Source: JAHBXL01 sp964409775 (GTDB lineage Bacteria > Planctomycetota > Phycisphaerae > Phycisphaerales > UBA1924). From it: 64,000 nt of DNA. Position numbers and translations under genes: made by a program. The stretch spans positions 186,001 through 250,000 of the forward strand of contig CAYPEI010000003.1 of assembly GCA_964409775.1 (NCBI GenBank), written 5' to 3'. Numbering within the stretch: position 1 is the stretch's first letter; every line of letters begins with the position of its first letter. Positions 28,832-36,944 of this stretch are shown piece after piece. Below the pieces are notes generated by a model, which made no database searches, was not told where the DNA came from, and was given only the letters and a program-made list of their open reading frames with translations.

Positions 28832-30334
28832 TCAGCGGTTGACGCCGACCGCGCCGGTGGGGTATCCCTTTCGCCGCCACGTCGCCAGCAGCGTGTCGCG
28901 ATCGGTTGTTTCCCAGACGCTTCCATCCTCAAGGCTGCTGCGCAGAAGCGAGCCATCTGCCCCGTAGGTGAATGCGACCGGGCTCGATTCGTCCCGATAC
29001 CAGGTCTGGATGTCCCAGACAGCCTTGGCGCTCCCGCCCTTGGCGGGCGACAGAAGGTCCCGGCGCAGCGAAACGGTCTTGGTCTGGCTCTGATAGGTGT
29101 AGGTTCCGAGTTCCGCCTGGATCTGCTTGGTGATCATCAGTCGGTGAAGCAGGAACAGTTCCAACTGGCTGATATAGCCTTCGGGCGGAACATACGGCTC
29201 GACTTCCTCGGCTGCCTTGCCGCTGTCACTGACCGAAACGTTTAGATCGGTACCGTTTCGTGCCCCCGTCTCGGTGGCCATGGCGATCCGTTCGCCCTTC
29301 GGCCCCCAGACGACGGTCTTGAGCATCCAGGCCTCTTCGGTCCGATCCGGGACCATGAAATACAGGCCTTCGGTGTCGATGACGTTTTCGCCCCGAAGCA
29401 GGCGGGCCTGGATGCGGGCGAGGTAGCCTTCCTGCTGCCCGCCGCGGCGTCCGGCGTTGCCGCCGAGTTCTGAGCGACGGCCCTTCCAGAATCGCATGGT
29501 GCGGAATCCCAGTTCCTGTGCGTCGCCCGCCCCGCCTCGCTTGCCGGGCAGGTACAGGCGGTGCACGATCTCGCGATCGCCGGTGAGTACGCGGTCGTAG
29601 TCCGCCGCAGTCACCCCTGCGAAGAACGCTGATCCGGCGCGGACGAGCGCGCCACGCGAGGCGTTCAGATCGCCCGTGTCCATGAACCGCACGGTCGCGA
29701 TGCTGGCCTCATAGAGCGGCCGCGCGGTGGCAAACTTCTCTTCCGCGGTGATCAGTTCAAACACCACGAACTGGTTGGCGGATGGTTTGAAGATCGAGTA
29801 GCCCTTGACCAGCATGGACCCATCGGGCCGCGGCAGGGAGACATAGAGCCGCTCGCACACCGCACCGCCTGTCACGGTGAGGTTCGAGACGCGGTCGATG
29901 ACCTTTGCCTTGGTTTCCAGGATCAGTTTCTGATCCGGATCGGTGACGCCATACGCCCCCTGCAGGAGCGCCAGAGTCTGATCGGCGGCATCCTTGATCG
30001 TCGCGGCAGCGTTGGTGACCTGCGGGGTCTGGATGTTGATGATCCACTCAGCACCTTCGGGAACGACCTGCACTGTGCGACGCTCGCCGACTTTGGCGGT
30101 CTGTGCGATACTTCCTTCCGGAAACCGAACTGTCAGGCCAACCTCGTCGAGGTGGAATTCAGTCTCCGCAAGTTCAACGACTTGACCACGCGGCGGGGGG
30201 GATGCCGGCTTCGGAGCCTGCGCCACTGCCGGAAAAATCCCCGTGTTCAGGGTGATCATGCAGATCACCGAAGCAGCCCAAACAGTCACAGAACTTGACG
30301 ACCTAGTTTCCCCGGTGTGTTCGCGGGTCTTCAT
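28832..30334 (-). CDS. Uncharacterised secreted protein, 500 residues
   Basis: The N-terminus has a signal peptide (VWAASVICMITLNTGIFPAVAQA). The rest has no recognised catalytic motif; segments such as EVGLTVRFPEGSIAQ and EWIINIQTPQVTNAAAT suggest a beta-rich domain of the kind used for peptide or ligand binding, and the C-terminal third (WDIQTWYRDESSPVAFTYGADG) resembles a repeat-type sandwich. ATG 30334 has GGAGAG 7 bases upstream; the frame remains open far upstream, but that part covers the divergent rpsJ promoter. A TATGCT at 30377-30372 may be its -10. Confidence 0.7.
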   Translation of the reverse strand: MKTREHTGETRSSSSVTVWAASVICMITLNTGIFPAVAQAPKPASPPPRGQVVELAETEFHLDEVGLTVRFPEGSIAQTAKVGERRTVQVVPEGAEWIINIQTPQVTNAAATIKDAADQTLALLQGAYGVTDPDQKLILETKAKVIDRVSNLTVTGGAVCERLYVSLPRPDGSMLVKGYSIFKPSANQFVVFELITAEEKFATARPLYEASIATVRFMDTGDLNASRGALVRAGSAFFAGVTAADYDRVLTGDREIVHRLYLPGKRGGAGDAQELGFRTMRFWKGRRSELGGNAGRRGGQQEGYLARIQARLLRGENVIDTEGLYFMVPDRTEEAWMLKTVVWGPKGERIAMATETGARNGTDLNVSVSDSGKAAEEVEPYVPPEGYISQLELFLLHRLMITKQIQAELGTYTYQSQTKTVSLRRDLLSPAKGGSAKAVWDIQTWYRDESSPVAFTYGADGSLLRSSLEDGSVWETTDRDTLLATWRRKGYPTGAVGVNR

Positions 30335-30430
30335 GGGAACTCTCCATCGGGCGGGTGGGGACCGCAGCCTGAGCATACCGTCAGGCGGTGGCGGAAGGGC
30401 AAAATCTTCGCGTTCCGTCCGGTCCCATCG

Positions 30431-30458
30431 TTGACATTCGGGCCGAGCCCCGTATCTT
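30431..30458 (+). promoter_or_regulatory. Promoter of the S10-spc-alpha ribosomal operon
   Basis: TTGACA at 30431-30436, a 16-base spacer and TATCTT at 30453-30458. The best sigma-70-type promoter in the window, about 75 bases before rpsJ, leaving a GC-rich leader of about 65 bases. Confidence 0.7.
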
Positions 30459-30532
30459 TCCGGCTCGCCCCACTTTGCGCGGGGCCTGCGTCCTGGACAC
30501 GAACGGTTCGAGAGCACTCGCGGAAAGACACG

Positions 30533-30841
<309 letters not shown>

Positions 30842-30941
30842 TTCCTCAACCCCACGGCGCATACGCGTGGGGTTTGTTGTTCGAATCGTCCGCTTCCTCT
30901 GCCCAACGCGGCACGAAGCACCGCCTCCCGGAGCCTCGTCC

Positions 30942-31628
30942 ATGCTGCTTCTCGGTAAGAAACTCGGCATGACCCGCATCTTCAACGATGATGGCGTCAG
31001 CCTGCCGGTGACGATCCTCGAAGTCGGCCCGTGCGTGGTCACGCAGGTTCGCACGACCGAGGCGGATGGTTACACCGCGGTTCAGATCGGCTGGGGCGAT
31101 GCGAAGCCCCGCCGCTCCACGTTCCAGACGATCGGGCACGATGCGAAGGCCGGTTGCGGCCCCAAGCGATTCCACCGCGAGTTCCGCGTCGCCGCGGACA
31201 AGGCGGGTGAGTACACGCTCGGGCAGGAGATCACGGTCGCCGCGCTTGAAGGCTCGGCATATGTCGACGTGACCGCCACGAGCAAGGGCAAGGGCTTTGC
31301 CGGTGCGATGAAGCGTCACAACTTCAAGGGCATGTGCGCCAGCCACGGCACCGAGCGCAAGCACCGCTCGCCCGGCTCGATCGCCAGTTACGCAACCAAC
31401 CGTGGTTGGTCGGGCAAACTCAAGAAGGGCAAGAAAATGCCCGGCCATCTCGGCGCCGAGCGAGTGACTGTTCGCTCTCTTGACCTGGTGAAACTCGACG
31501 CCGGCCAGAACCTCGTTCTGGTGAAGGGCGCGGTCCCTGGTCCGAACGAAGGCTTTGTAATGATTCGCCCCGCGGCGCGCTTGAGCAGGTCCAAGGCCAA
31601 GAAGGTGTCGGAGGCGAGCAAGAAGTGA
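30942..31628 (+). CDS. rplC: 50S ribosomal protein L3
   Basis: 228 residues. The L3 family is recognised by MLLLGKKLGMTRIFNDDG at the N-terminus and GKGFAGAMKRHNFKG and SHGTERKHRSPGSI in the central finger that reaches toward the peptidyl-transferase centre. ATG 30942 is chosen because earlier in-frame codons are not L3-like. A basic Ser/Lys tail is added at the C-terminus. Followed by an unusual 279-base gap. Confidence 0.97.
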   Translation: MLLLGKKLGMTRIFNDDGVSLPVTILEVGPCVVTQVRTTEADGYTAVQIGWGDAKPRRSTFQTIGHDAKAGCGPKRFHREFRVAADKAGEYTLGQEITVAALEGSAYVDVTATSKGKGFAGAMKRHNFKGMCASHGTERKHRSPGSIASYATNRGWSGKLKKGKKMPGHLGAERVTVRSLDLVKLDAGQNLVLVKGAVPGPNEGFVMIRPAARLSRSKAKKVSEASKK

Positions 31629-31907
31629 TCCCGGAATCGCGGCGAAGGACGCCGCGGCAAGGGTTTGAGAATCTCCGCCGGTCGTGAGGAATCGCGGCCG
31701 TCGGGCCCGAAGGGTCCGCAAGGAAACCGTCGGGCGGGAACAAGAGGTTGAGCCGGCACCAGGCGCGTCGCCCGGTGCCCGGAGAGACAGCCGAGTCGAT
31801 TCCGAGCCGCCCCCACCAATCAACAGGCGGGCGTGCCGGATAGGCGAAGGTCAGCGAGTCGGGACAGGCGTTCCGGCTCATTCGAGGCGTCAGACGAGAG
31901 GCGACAG
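31629..31907 (+). promoter_or_regulatory. 279-bp rplC-rplD spacer with strong hairpin
   Basis: No gene fits here. Two foldable segments are visible: GGGCCC-gaa-GGGTCC near 31708-31722, and a longer stem at 31755-31779 made of GGCACC and GGTGCC around an inner GGCG/CGCC stem with a three-base loop. Neither is followed by a T run, so they are not standard terminators. A regulatory leader or processing site for L4 expression is possible but unproven. Confidence 0.35.
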
Positions 31908-32597
31908 ATGGATGTCCCCGTCATCAACATGAAGGGCGTCGAGGTGGGCAAACTGTCCATCGATGCCAACCAACTCGGCGGCGAGGTCAACCCCGCGTTG
32001 ATCAAGCAGGCTTACGTGATGTACCACGCCAATCAGCGCGTGGGAACGTCCCGGACCCTCAATCGCCACGCTGTCGAGGGTTCAACCAAGAAAATCTACA
32101 AGCAGAAGGGCACCGGCCGCGCTCGGCACGGTGACAAGAAGGTCCCGCAGTTCCGCGGCGGTGGTCACGCGCACCACAAGCAGCGCGACCACGACGACTA
32201 CCGCAAGGAGATGCCCAAGAAGATGCGCCGAAAGGCGAATCTCAACGCGCTGCTTGCCAAACTCGTTGACAACGAGGTCCGCATCGTCGACTCGCTCGCG
32301 ATGCCTTCCCCGAAGACTCGCGAGTTCATCGCCTTCCTCGAGGCGATCAAGGTCGATCGTTCGGCGCTCGTCGCCGTCGGCGCCGACAACGACGCGGTCC
32401 GCCGCTCGGGCCGCAATCTCGAGACCGTGACGCTCTGCCAGCCGGCGCAACTCAACTGCTTCGAGTTGCTCAATCACCGTTTCCTGGTCATCGCCAAGGC
32501 CGACCTCCAGGCCTATCTCGCCGGCCCGCAGGCCCAGACCACCAAGGTCGCCAAGACCAATCCGCTCGGCCGTCGCAAGAAGGAGGCCGCACGATGA
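31908..32597 (+). CDS. rplD: 50S ribosomal protein L4
   Basis: 229 residues. L4/L1e fold with VMYHANQRVGTSRTLNRHAV, KKIYKQKGTGRARHGD and a C-terminal Rossmann-like part ending LLNHRFLVIAKADLQ. In the extended tunnel loop, the usual FGP-x-x-R-x-Y stretch is replaced by the His-rich FRGGGHAHHKQRDHDDY. ATG 31908 follows GAGAGGCGAC. The stop overlaps the rplW start (ATGA). Confidence 0.96.
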   Translation: MDVPVINMKGVEVGKLSIDANQLGGEVNPALIKQAYVMYHANQRVGTSRTLNRHAVEGSTKKIYKQKGTGRARHGDKKVPQFRGGGHAHHKQRDHDDYRKEMPKKMRRKANLNALLAKLVDNEVRIVDSLAMPSPKTREFIAFLEAIKVDRSALVAVGADNDAVRRSGRNLETVTLCQPAQLNCFELLNHRFLVIAKADLQAYLAGPQAQTTKVAKTNPLGRRKKEAAR

Positions 32598-32872
32598 AGT
32601 CCATCGATGTCATCAAGCGCCCGCTCATCACCGAGAAGGGCACCTGGGGGATGAACGAACAGAACCGCTATGCGTTCGTCGTCAATCCCAAGGCAACGAA
32701 GGTCGAGATCAAGCGCGCGGTCGAGGAGTTGTACAAGGTCAAGGTCGAGCGCGTAAACACGCAGACCCGCAAGGGTGAGCACCGTCGCTACAAGTACGGC
32801 GTCCGCCAGGAGCCGACGACGAAACTCGCCACGGTCCGGCTGGCCGAAGGAAGCACGATCGAACTGTTCTGA
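32594..32872 (+). CDS. rplW: 50S ribosomal protein L23
   Basis: 92 residues, typical of bacterial L23. VIKRPLITEKGTWGM and the C-terminal YKYGVRQEPTTKLATVRL are recognisable. L23 sits at the tunnel exit and is the docking site for SRP and trigger factor. Start overlaps the rplD stop by four bases, so the two are translationally coupled. Confidence 0.96.
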   Translation: MKSIDVIKRPLITEKGTWGMNEQNRYAFVVNPKATKVEIKRAVEELYKVKVERVNTQTRKGEHRRYKYGVRQEPTTKLATVRLAEGSTIELF

Positions 32873-32917
32873 TTCCGTGCCGCGGCTGCCGCGGCCGGAG
32901 AGTGAAGAGGTTGAACG

Positions 32918-33775
32918 ATGGGCATCAGAATCTACAAGCCGACGAGCGCCGGGCGCCGCAACGCGTCCATCAGCGACTTTGCGGACATCACCAAGAGCTC
33001 GCCGGAGCGTTCGCTCCTGCGTCCCTTGAAGAACACCTCAGGTCGCAACCACAGCGGCAAGATCACGGTGCGCGGTCGCGGCGGCGGCGCGAAGCGCATG
33101 TACCGCTCCATTGATTTCCGCCGTGGTGATCGCGATGGCATCGAGGCCGTGGTCATCGGCATCGAGTACGACCCCAACCGCTCGGCGCACATCGCTCTCC
33201 TGCAGTACACCGACGGCGTGAAGCGGTACATCATCGCTCCGCTTGGCCTGACCGATGGCGACAAAGTCATGTCCCGCGGCGACAGCCCCGCCGAGCCCAA
33301 GCCCGGCAACTGCATGCGTCTTCGTGATATCCCGACCAGCATGGATATCCACTGCGTCGAACTCAAGCCGGGAGAAGGCGCAAAACTGTGCCGCTCGGCC
33401 GGGCGTTCTGCCAAACTCATGAACAAAGAAGGCGCACACGCCACCATCATGCTGCCTTCCGGCGAACTTCGCAAGGTGCCGATCGACTGCCGCGCCACCA
33501 TAGGCGTGATCGGAAACTCCGACCATCAGAACCGCCGTCTGGGCAAGGCCGGACTCTCGCGTCACCTGGGCATCCGGCCGAAGACCCGCGGCGTCGCCAA
33601 GAGCCACAACGCCCACCCGCTGGGCGGCGGTTCGGGGCGGTCCAAGGGCAATCGTCCGCCGGTCGGCCCCACCGGCACCCTCGCCAAGGGCGGCGGCACC
33701 CGTGACCGCAAGAAGGCATCGACCAAGTTGATCATCCGCCGCCGCGTCAGCAAACGCTTCGGCCAGAAGAAGTAA
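32918..33775 (+). CDS. rplB: 50S ribosomal protein L2
   Basis: 285 residues. RNA-binding OB and SH3-like domains with IYKPTSAGRRNASISDFADI, GKITVRGRGGGAKRMYRSID and the C-terminal SRHLGIRPKTRGVAKSHNAH. Near the peptidyl-transferase centre the highly conserved DHPHGGGEGR reads AHPLGGGSGR here: H233 (the counterpart of E. coli His229) is kept, but the preceding Asp, the second His and the Glu are changed. AGAGG precedes the ATG. Confidence 0.97.
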   Translation: MGIRIYKPTSAGRRNASISDFADITKSSPERSLLRPLKNTSGRNHSGKITVRGRGGGAKRMYRSIDFRRGDRDGIEAVVIGIEYDPNRSAHIALLQYTDGVKRYIIAPLGLTDGDKVMSRGDSPAEPKPGNCMRLRDIPTSMDIHCVELKPGEGAKLCRSAGRSAKLMNKEGAHATIMLPSGELRKVPIDCRATIGVIGNSDHQNRRLGKAGLSRHLGIRPKTRGVAKSHNAHPLGGGSGRSKGNRPPVGPTGTLAKGGGTRDRKKASTKLIIRRRVSKRFGQKK

Positions 33776-33820
33776 TCACTCCCTCGCCACCGGGCAGCAC
33801 GAGTTAACGGAACCACGACC

Positions 33821-34123
33821 ATGGGACGCAGCCTCAAGAAGGGACCGCACGTCGACGAGCGACTCTACCGCAGGGTCGAGCGTTTGAACCAGCAGAACAA
33901 GCGCGAGGCCATGAAGACCTGGGCGCGTGACTGCACGATCGTTCCCGAGTTCGTCGGGCACACGTTCAAGGTCCACAACGGCCGTCAGTTCCTCGATGTG
34001 TTCATCACCGAGGACATGGTCGGCCACAAGCTCGGCGAGTTCAGCATCACACGCACTTTCCGCGGACACACGAACAAGAAGGAAGGCATGGAGGCCGCCG
34101 CCGCCGCCCCTGCCAAGAAGTAA
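33821..34123 (+). CDS. rpsS: 30S ribosomal protein S19
   Basis: 100 residues, the usual bacterial length plus an Ala/Lys tail. MGRSLKKGPHVDERLYRRV, KTWARDCTIVPEFVGHTFKV and LGEFSITRTFRGH match S19, which partners S13 in the head of the small subunit. ATG 33821 is the sole plausible start. A 54-base gap leads to rplV. Confidence 0.97.
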   Translation: MGRSLKKGPHVDERLYRRVERLNQQNKREAMKTWARDCTIVPEFVGHTFKVHNGRQFLDVFITEDMVGHKLGEFSITRTFRGHTNKKEGMEAAAAAPAKK

Positions 34124-34177
34124 AGAACCCGCGGGCCGCACGCCGGCCCGAACCATCGAGCATCAAGGAACAAGGCC

Positions 34178-34720
34178 GTGAGGATCAACCCCGAAAAGCT
34201 GAAGAGCCGAGCCGCCGAGGCCCGCGTGAGCGTCGAGGCGCTCGCCCGCGCCGTCGAGCGCACGGGCCTGATGAAGGATCGGGCCGTCTCCGCCGTCCAG
34301 AACTGGATGCGCGGCAACGACCATCCGCGATGCAAGGCCGAGGACATCCGCGCGATGGCCCAGGCCCTGGGCTGCCAGCCCAAGGACATCGTCCGATTCA
34401 CCAACGTCTTCCGCTATCACCGCGGCAGTCCCCGCAAGGCCAAACTGCTCGTCGATCTGATCCGCGGCAAGAAGTTCGATCAGGCCGTCAACCTGCTCAC
34501 GTTCACCACCAAGCGTGCAGCGGTGGATGTCAAGCAGGCCCTGATGGCCGCGTACGCCGAGGCCGAGCAGGCCGGCGCCGATGCAGGCTCGCTGGTCGTG
34601 ACCGAGAGCCTCGTTGCCAACGGTCCCGTCATGAAGCGGTTCCAGCCGAAGGACCGCGGCCGCGCACACCCGATTCTCAAGCGCATGACCCACATCACCG
34701 TGGGCGTGGAGGAACGCTGA
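34178..34720 (+). CDS. rplV: 50S ribosomal protein L22 with N-terminal Cro/C1-type helix-turn-helix
   Basis: 180 residues against 110-120 for a usual L22. Residues about 75-180 are a normal L22: YHRGSPRKAKLLVDLIRGKK, TFTTKRAAVDVKQALMAAY, GPVMKRFQPKDRGRAHPILK and the closing MTHITVGVEE. Residues 6-72 read as a Cro/C1 helix-turn-helix: EKLKSRAAEARVSVEALARA, recognition helix AVSAVQNWMRG with P50, and DIRAMAQALGCQPKDIV. GTG 34178 has AAGGAACAAGG upstream; no internal start would exclude the extension without cutting into an open frame of good coding quality. The extension could bind rRNA, nucleoid DNA or its own mRNA; this is inference. Confidence 0.92.
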   Translation: MRINPEKLKSRAAEARVSVEALARAVERTGLMKDRAVSAVQNWMRGNDHPRCKAEDIRAMAQALGCQPKDIVRFTNVFRYHRGSPRKAKLLVDLIRGKKFDQAVNLLTFTTKRAAVDVKQALMAAYAEAEQAGADAGSLVVTESLVANGPVMKRFQPKDRGRAHPILKRMTHITVGVEER

Positions 34721-34724
34721 ACCT

Positions 34725-35429
34725 ATGGGCCAGAAGACTCATCCATTTGGGTTCCGGGTCGGCATCACCGAGGCTCACAAGAGCCGCTGGTACGCGCCCA
34801 AGGCGCTCTACGGTGAACTGCTGATCGAGGACGAGAAACTCCGCAAGTTCCTCGACAAGCGGTTCAACCGCCAGCCGCCCCACGCCGCGGTCAGCGACAT
34901 CCACATCGAGCGCACCCGCGAGGAACTCAAGATCATCGTCAAGACGGCCCGTCCCGGTCTGGTCATCGGCCCCAAGGGCGCCGAGGTCGACCGCCTGACC
35001 GAGGAACTGCAACTGATGACCGGTCGCAAGGTCTCGATCTCGATCATCGAGATCAAGAACCCGGACCTTGACGCCAAACTCGTCGGCGAGAGCGTGGCGG
35101 AGCAACTCCGCAAGCGGGCCAGTTTCCGCCGCGTCGTGAAGATGCGTGCGGAGGCCGCGATGCAGGCCGGCGCCACCGGCGTCAAGATCCAGATCTCCGG
35201 CCGGCTCGGCGGCGCCGAGATGAGCCGGGTGCTGGCGGTGAAGTTGGGCTCGCTCCCGCTGAGCACGCTTCAGGCGAACATCGACTACGCGCACTCGGAG
35301 GCGTTCACCACCTACGGCGCGATCGGCGTGAAGTGCTGGATCTACAAGGGCATGTACACCCAGGGCATGGTCGACGAGACCGAGTCGAAGGCGGCGGGCG
35401 GTCGCGCCCGCGCCCGCGGCCGTCGGTGA
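34725..35429 (+). CDS. rpsC: 30S ribosomal protein S3
   Basis: 234 residues. MGQKTHPFGFRVGITEAHKS, a KH domain with GLVIGPKGAEVDRLTEEL and the C-terminal domain KIQISGRLGGAEMSRV and GAIGVKCWIYKG are present. The tail is Arg/Ala/Gly-rich. ATG 34725 is 4 bases after the rplV stop. S3 lies at the mRNA entry site, where it takes part in helicase activity. Confidence 0.97.
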   Translation: MGQKTHPFGFRVGITEAHKSRWYAPKALYGELLIEDEKLRKFLDKRFNRQPPHAAVSDIHIERTREELKIIVKTARPGLVIGPKGAEVDRLTEELQLMTGRKVSISIIEIKNPDLDAKLVGESVAEQLRKRASFRRVVKMRAEAAMQAGATGVKIQISGRLGGAEMSRVLAVKLGSLPLSTLQANIDYAHSEAFTTYGAIGVKCWIYKGMYTQGMVDETESKAAGGRARARGRR

Positions 35430-35470
35430 GCGACAGTGATCGAGTTCCCGCAGCAGACGGAGTGTGACGC

Positions 35471-35890
35471 ATGGCGTTGATGCCGAAACGAGTGAAGTAC
35501 CGCAAGGAAATGCGCCGGGTCCGTCCGCGCAAGGCGACCAAGGGCAACTACGTCGCGTTCGGCGAGTACGGCCTGCAGTCCATGGAGGGCGCGTGGGTCC
35601 CCGCCCGCACGCTCGAGGCCGGTCGCGTCGCGGCCCAGCACTTCCTCAAGCGCGAGGGCAAGTTGTTCATCCGCGTCTTCCCGGACAAGCCCATCAGCAA
35701 GAAGCCGCTGGAGACGCGAATGGGCACCGGCAAGGCGGACGTGGACTGCTGGGCGGCCCGCGTGAAGGCCGGCACGATGCTCTTCGAAATCGCGGGCGTG
35801 CCCGAGGCGCTCGCCAAGAAGGCGCTCGTCCGCGTCGCCATGAAGATGCCCGTCAAGTGCCGGTTTGTCGGCCGCCGCCTCTCGGTGTAA
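35471..35890 (+). CDS. rplP: 50S ribosomal protein L16
   Basis: 139 residues, the normal length. Starts MALMPKRVKYRKEMR; RKATKGNYVAFGEYGLQSM and KKPLETRMGTGKADVDCW with the loop that approaches the tRNA in the A/P region are recognisable. The N-terminal basic segment lacks the usual HRGRMKG spelling (here MRRVRPRK). SD-like CGGAG lies 13 bases before the ATG. Confidence 0.96.
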   Translation: MALMPKRVKYRKEMRRVRPRKATKGNYVAFGEYGLQSMEGAWVPARTLEAGRVAAQHFLKREGKLFIRVFPDKPISKKPLETRMGTGKADVDCWAARVKAGTMLFEIAGVPEALAKKALVRVAMKMPVKCRFVGRRLSV

Positions 35891-35932
35891 TGGGAACCAG
35901 GCACGGGATCGAGAACGAACGAGGATCAAGCG

Positions 35933-36130
35933 ATGACCGGTGAAGAAGTGCGAAAGTTGACAGATGAGGAACTCGGGCTCGAGCTCAAGCGCCTGCACAC
36001 GCAGTTGCACACGATCCGCTCGCAGTTTGTGACCGAGAAGGTCGAGGACTCCTCGACGTATGGCAAGACCAAGAAGGACATCGCCCGCGTGCTGACCGAG
36101 CGCACCGCTCGGCGGGCCCGGAAGAGTTGA
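35933..36130 (+). CDS. rpmC: 50S ribosomal protein L29
   Basis: 65 residues, two antiparallel helices: TGEEVRKLTDEELGLELKRL and the loop LHTIRSQFVTEKVEDSS, then KKDIARVLTERTARRA. The family hallmark (DLF-Q rearranged) is weaker than usual but position and length fit. GAGGAT lies upstream of the ATG. S17 begins 50 bases after its stop. Confidence 0.93.
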   Translation: MTGEEVRKLTDEELGLELKRLHTQLHTIRSQFVTEKVEDSSTYGKTKKDIARVLTERTARRARKS

Positions 36131-36180
36131 ACGACATTCGCCCGCGAACCGCGGGCGGGCACGAACACGGATACGCCGCC

Positions 36181-36501
36181 ATGGCCAAGACGACGACCAG
36201 CAAACCCGCTCCCTCCGCTCCGGCAGCCCCGGCGCAGATCCACGGCACCAAGCTCGGTGTGGTGGAGTCCGACAAGCGAGCCAAGACCCGCAAGGTCGTG
36301 GTCCACTTCAAGGAGCGCCACCCCAAGTACGGCAAGTTCGTCTCTAAGCGCACCATCCTCCAGGTGCACGACGAGAACAACGAGTCGGCCCTCGGCGACA
36401 CCGTCGAGATCGCGCAGTGCCGCCCCATCAGCAAGACCAAGCGGTGGCGGCTGGTCCGGGTCGTGCAGAAGAGCCGTCGGGTGGAGTTGATCAAGGACTG
36501 A
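36181..36501 (+). CDS. rpsQ: 30S ribosomal protein S17
   Basis: 106 residues; OB-fold S17 with LGVVESDKRAKTRKVVVHFK, VHDENNESALGDTVEIAQCR and RPISKTKRWRLVRVV. A 19-residue Ala/Pro/Thr-rich N-terminal extension precedes the core. ATG 36181 is preferred over an in-frame ATG at 36127 that would overlap rpmC. Confidence 0.96.
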   Translation: MAKTTTSKPAPSAPAAPAQIHGTKLGVVESDKRAKTRKVVVHFKERHPKYGKFVSKRTILQVHDENNESALGDTVEIAQCRPISKTKRWRLVRVVQKSRRVELIKD

Positions 36502-36555
36502 TTCTTTCTCGAGCCGATCCGGGCCACGCCCGGCCGGGCGAAGAGGTACACGAAG

Positions 36556-36942
36556 ATGCTGCAGCAGGAAACACGATGCGAAGTCGCGGATAACAGCGGG
36601 GCCAAGGAGGCCTACGTGATCCGCGTCTACGGCGGCTCCACCCGGAGCGGCGCCTTCACCCGCCGCACGGCCGGGATCGGCGACCGCGTCCTGGTCTCCA
36701 TCAAGAAGGCGCTCCCCGGCGCGGAGGTCAAGGCCGGAGACAAGTCCAAGGCCGTCGTCGTCCGCACCACCAAGCCCACGCGCCGCCCTGACGGCTCGTA
36801 CGTCAAGTTCGACACCAACGCGGTCGTCCTCATCGCCGACGACGGAAACCCGAAGGGCACCCGCATCTTCGGGCCCGTCGCGCGAGAACTCCGCGAGAAG
36901 AACTACATGAAGATCGTTTCCCTTGCACCGGAGGTCGTCTGA
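36556..36942 (+). CDS. rplN: 50S ribosomal protein L14
   Basis: 128 residues, five to six longer than usual. MLQQETRCEVADNSGAKEAY, KAVVVRTTKPTRRPDGSYVKF and GTRIFGPVARELREKNYMKI follow the L14 pattern closely. GAAGAGG lies about 8 bases before the ATG. Contacts S12 and 16S rRNA across the subunit interface (bridge B8) in known ribosomes. The rplX start is 2 bases after its stop. Confidence 0.97.
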   Translation: MLQQETRCEVADNSGAKEAYVIRVYGGSTRSGAFTRRTAGIGDRVLVSIKKALPGAEVKAGDKSKAVVVRTTKPTRRPDGSYVKFDTNAVVLIADDGNPKGTRIFGPVARELREKNYMKIVSLAPEVV

Positions 36943-36944
36943 CC

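Noticed and set aside
34178..34400. Separate small HTH gene upstream of rplV, or a mis-called L22 start
   Set aside because: One continuous frame joins the HTH to L22 with no stop and no internal start with a Shine-Dalgarno near residue 70, so a fusion is preferred. This remains to be tested and is listed as a finding.
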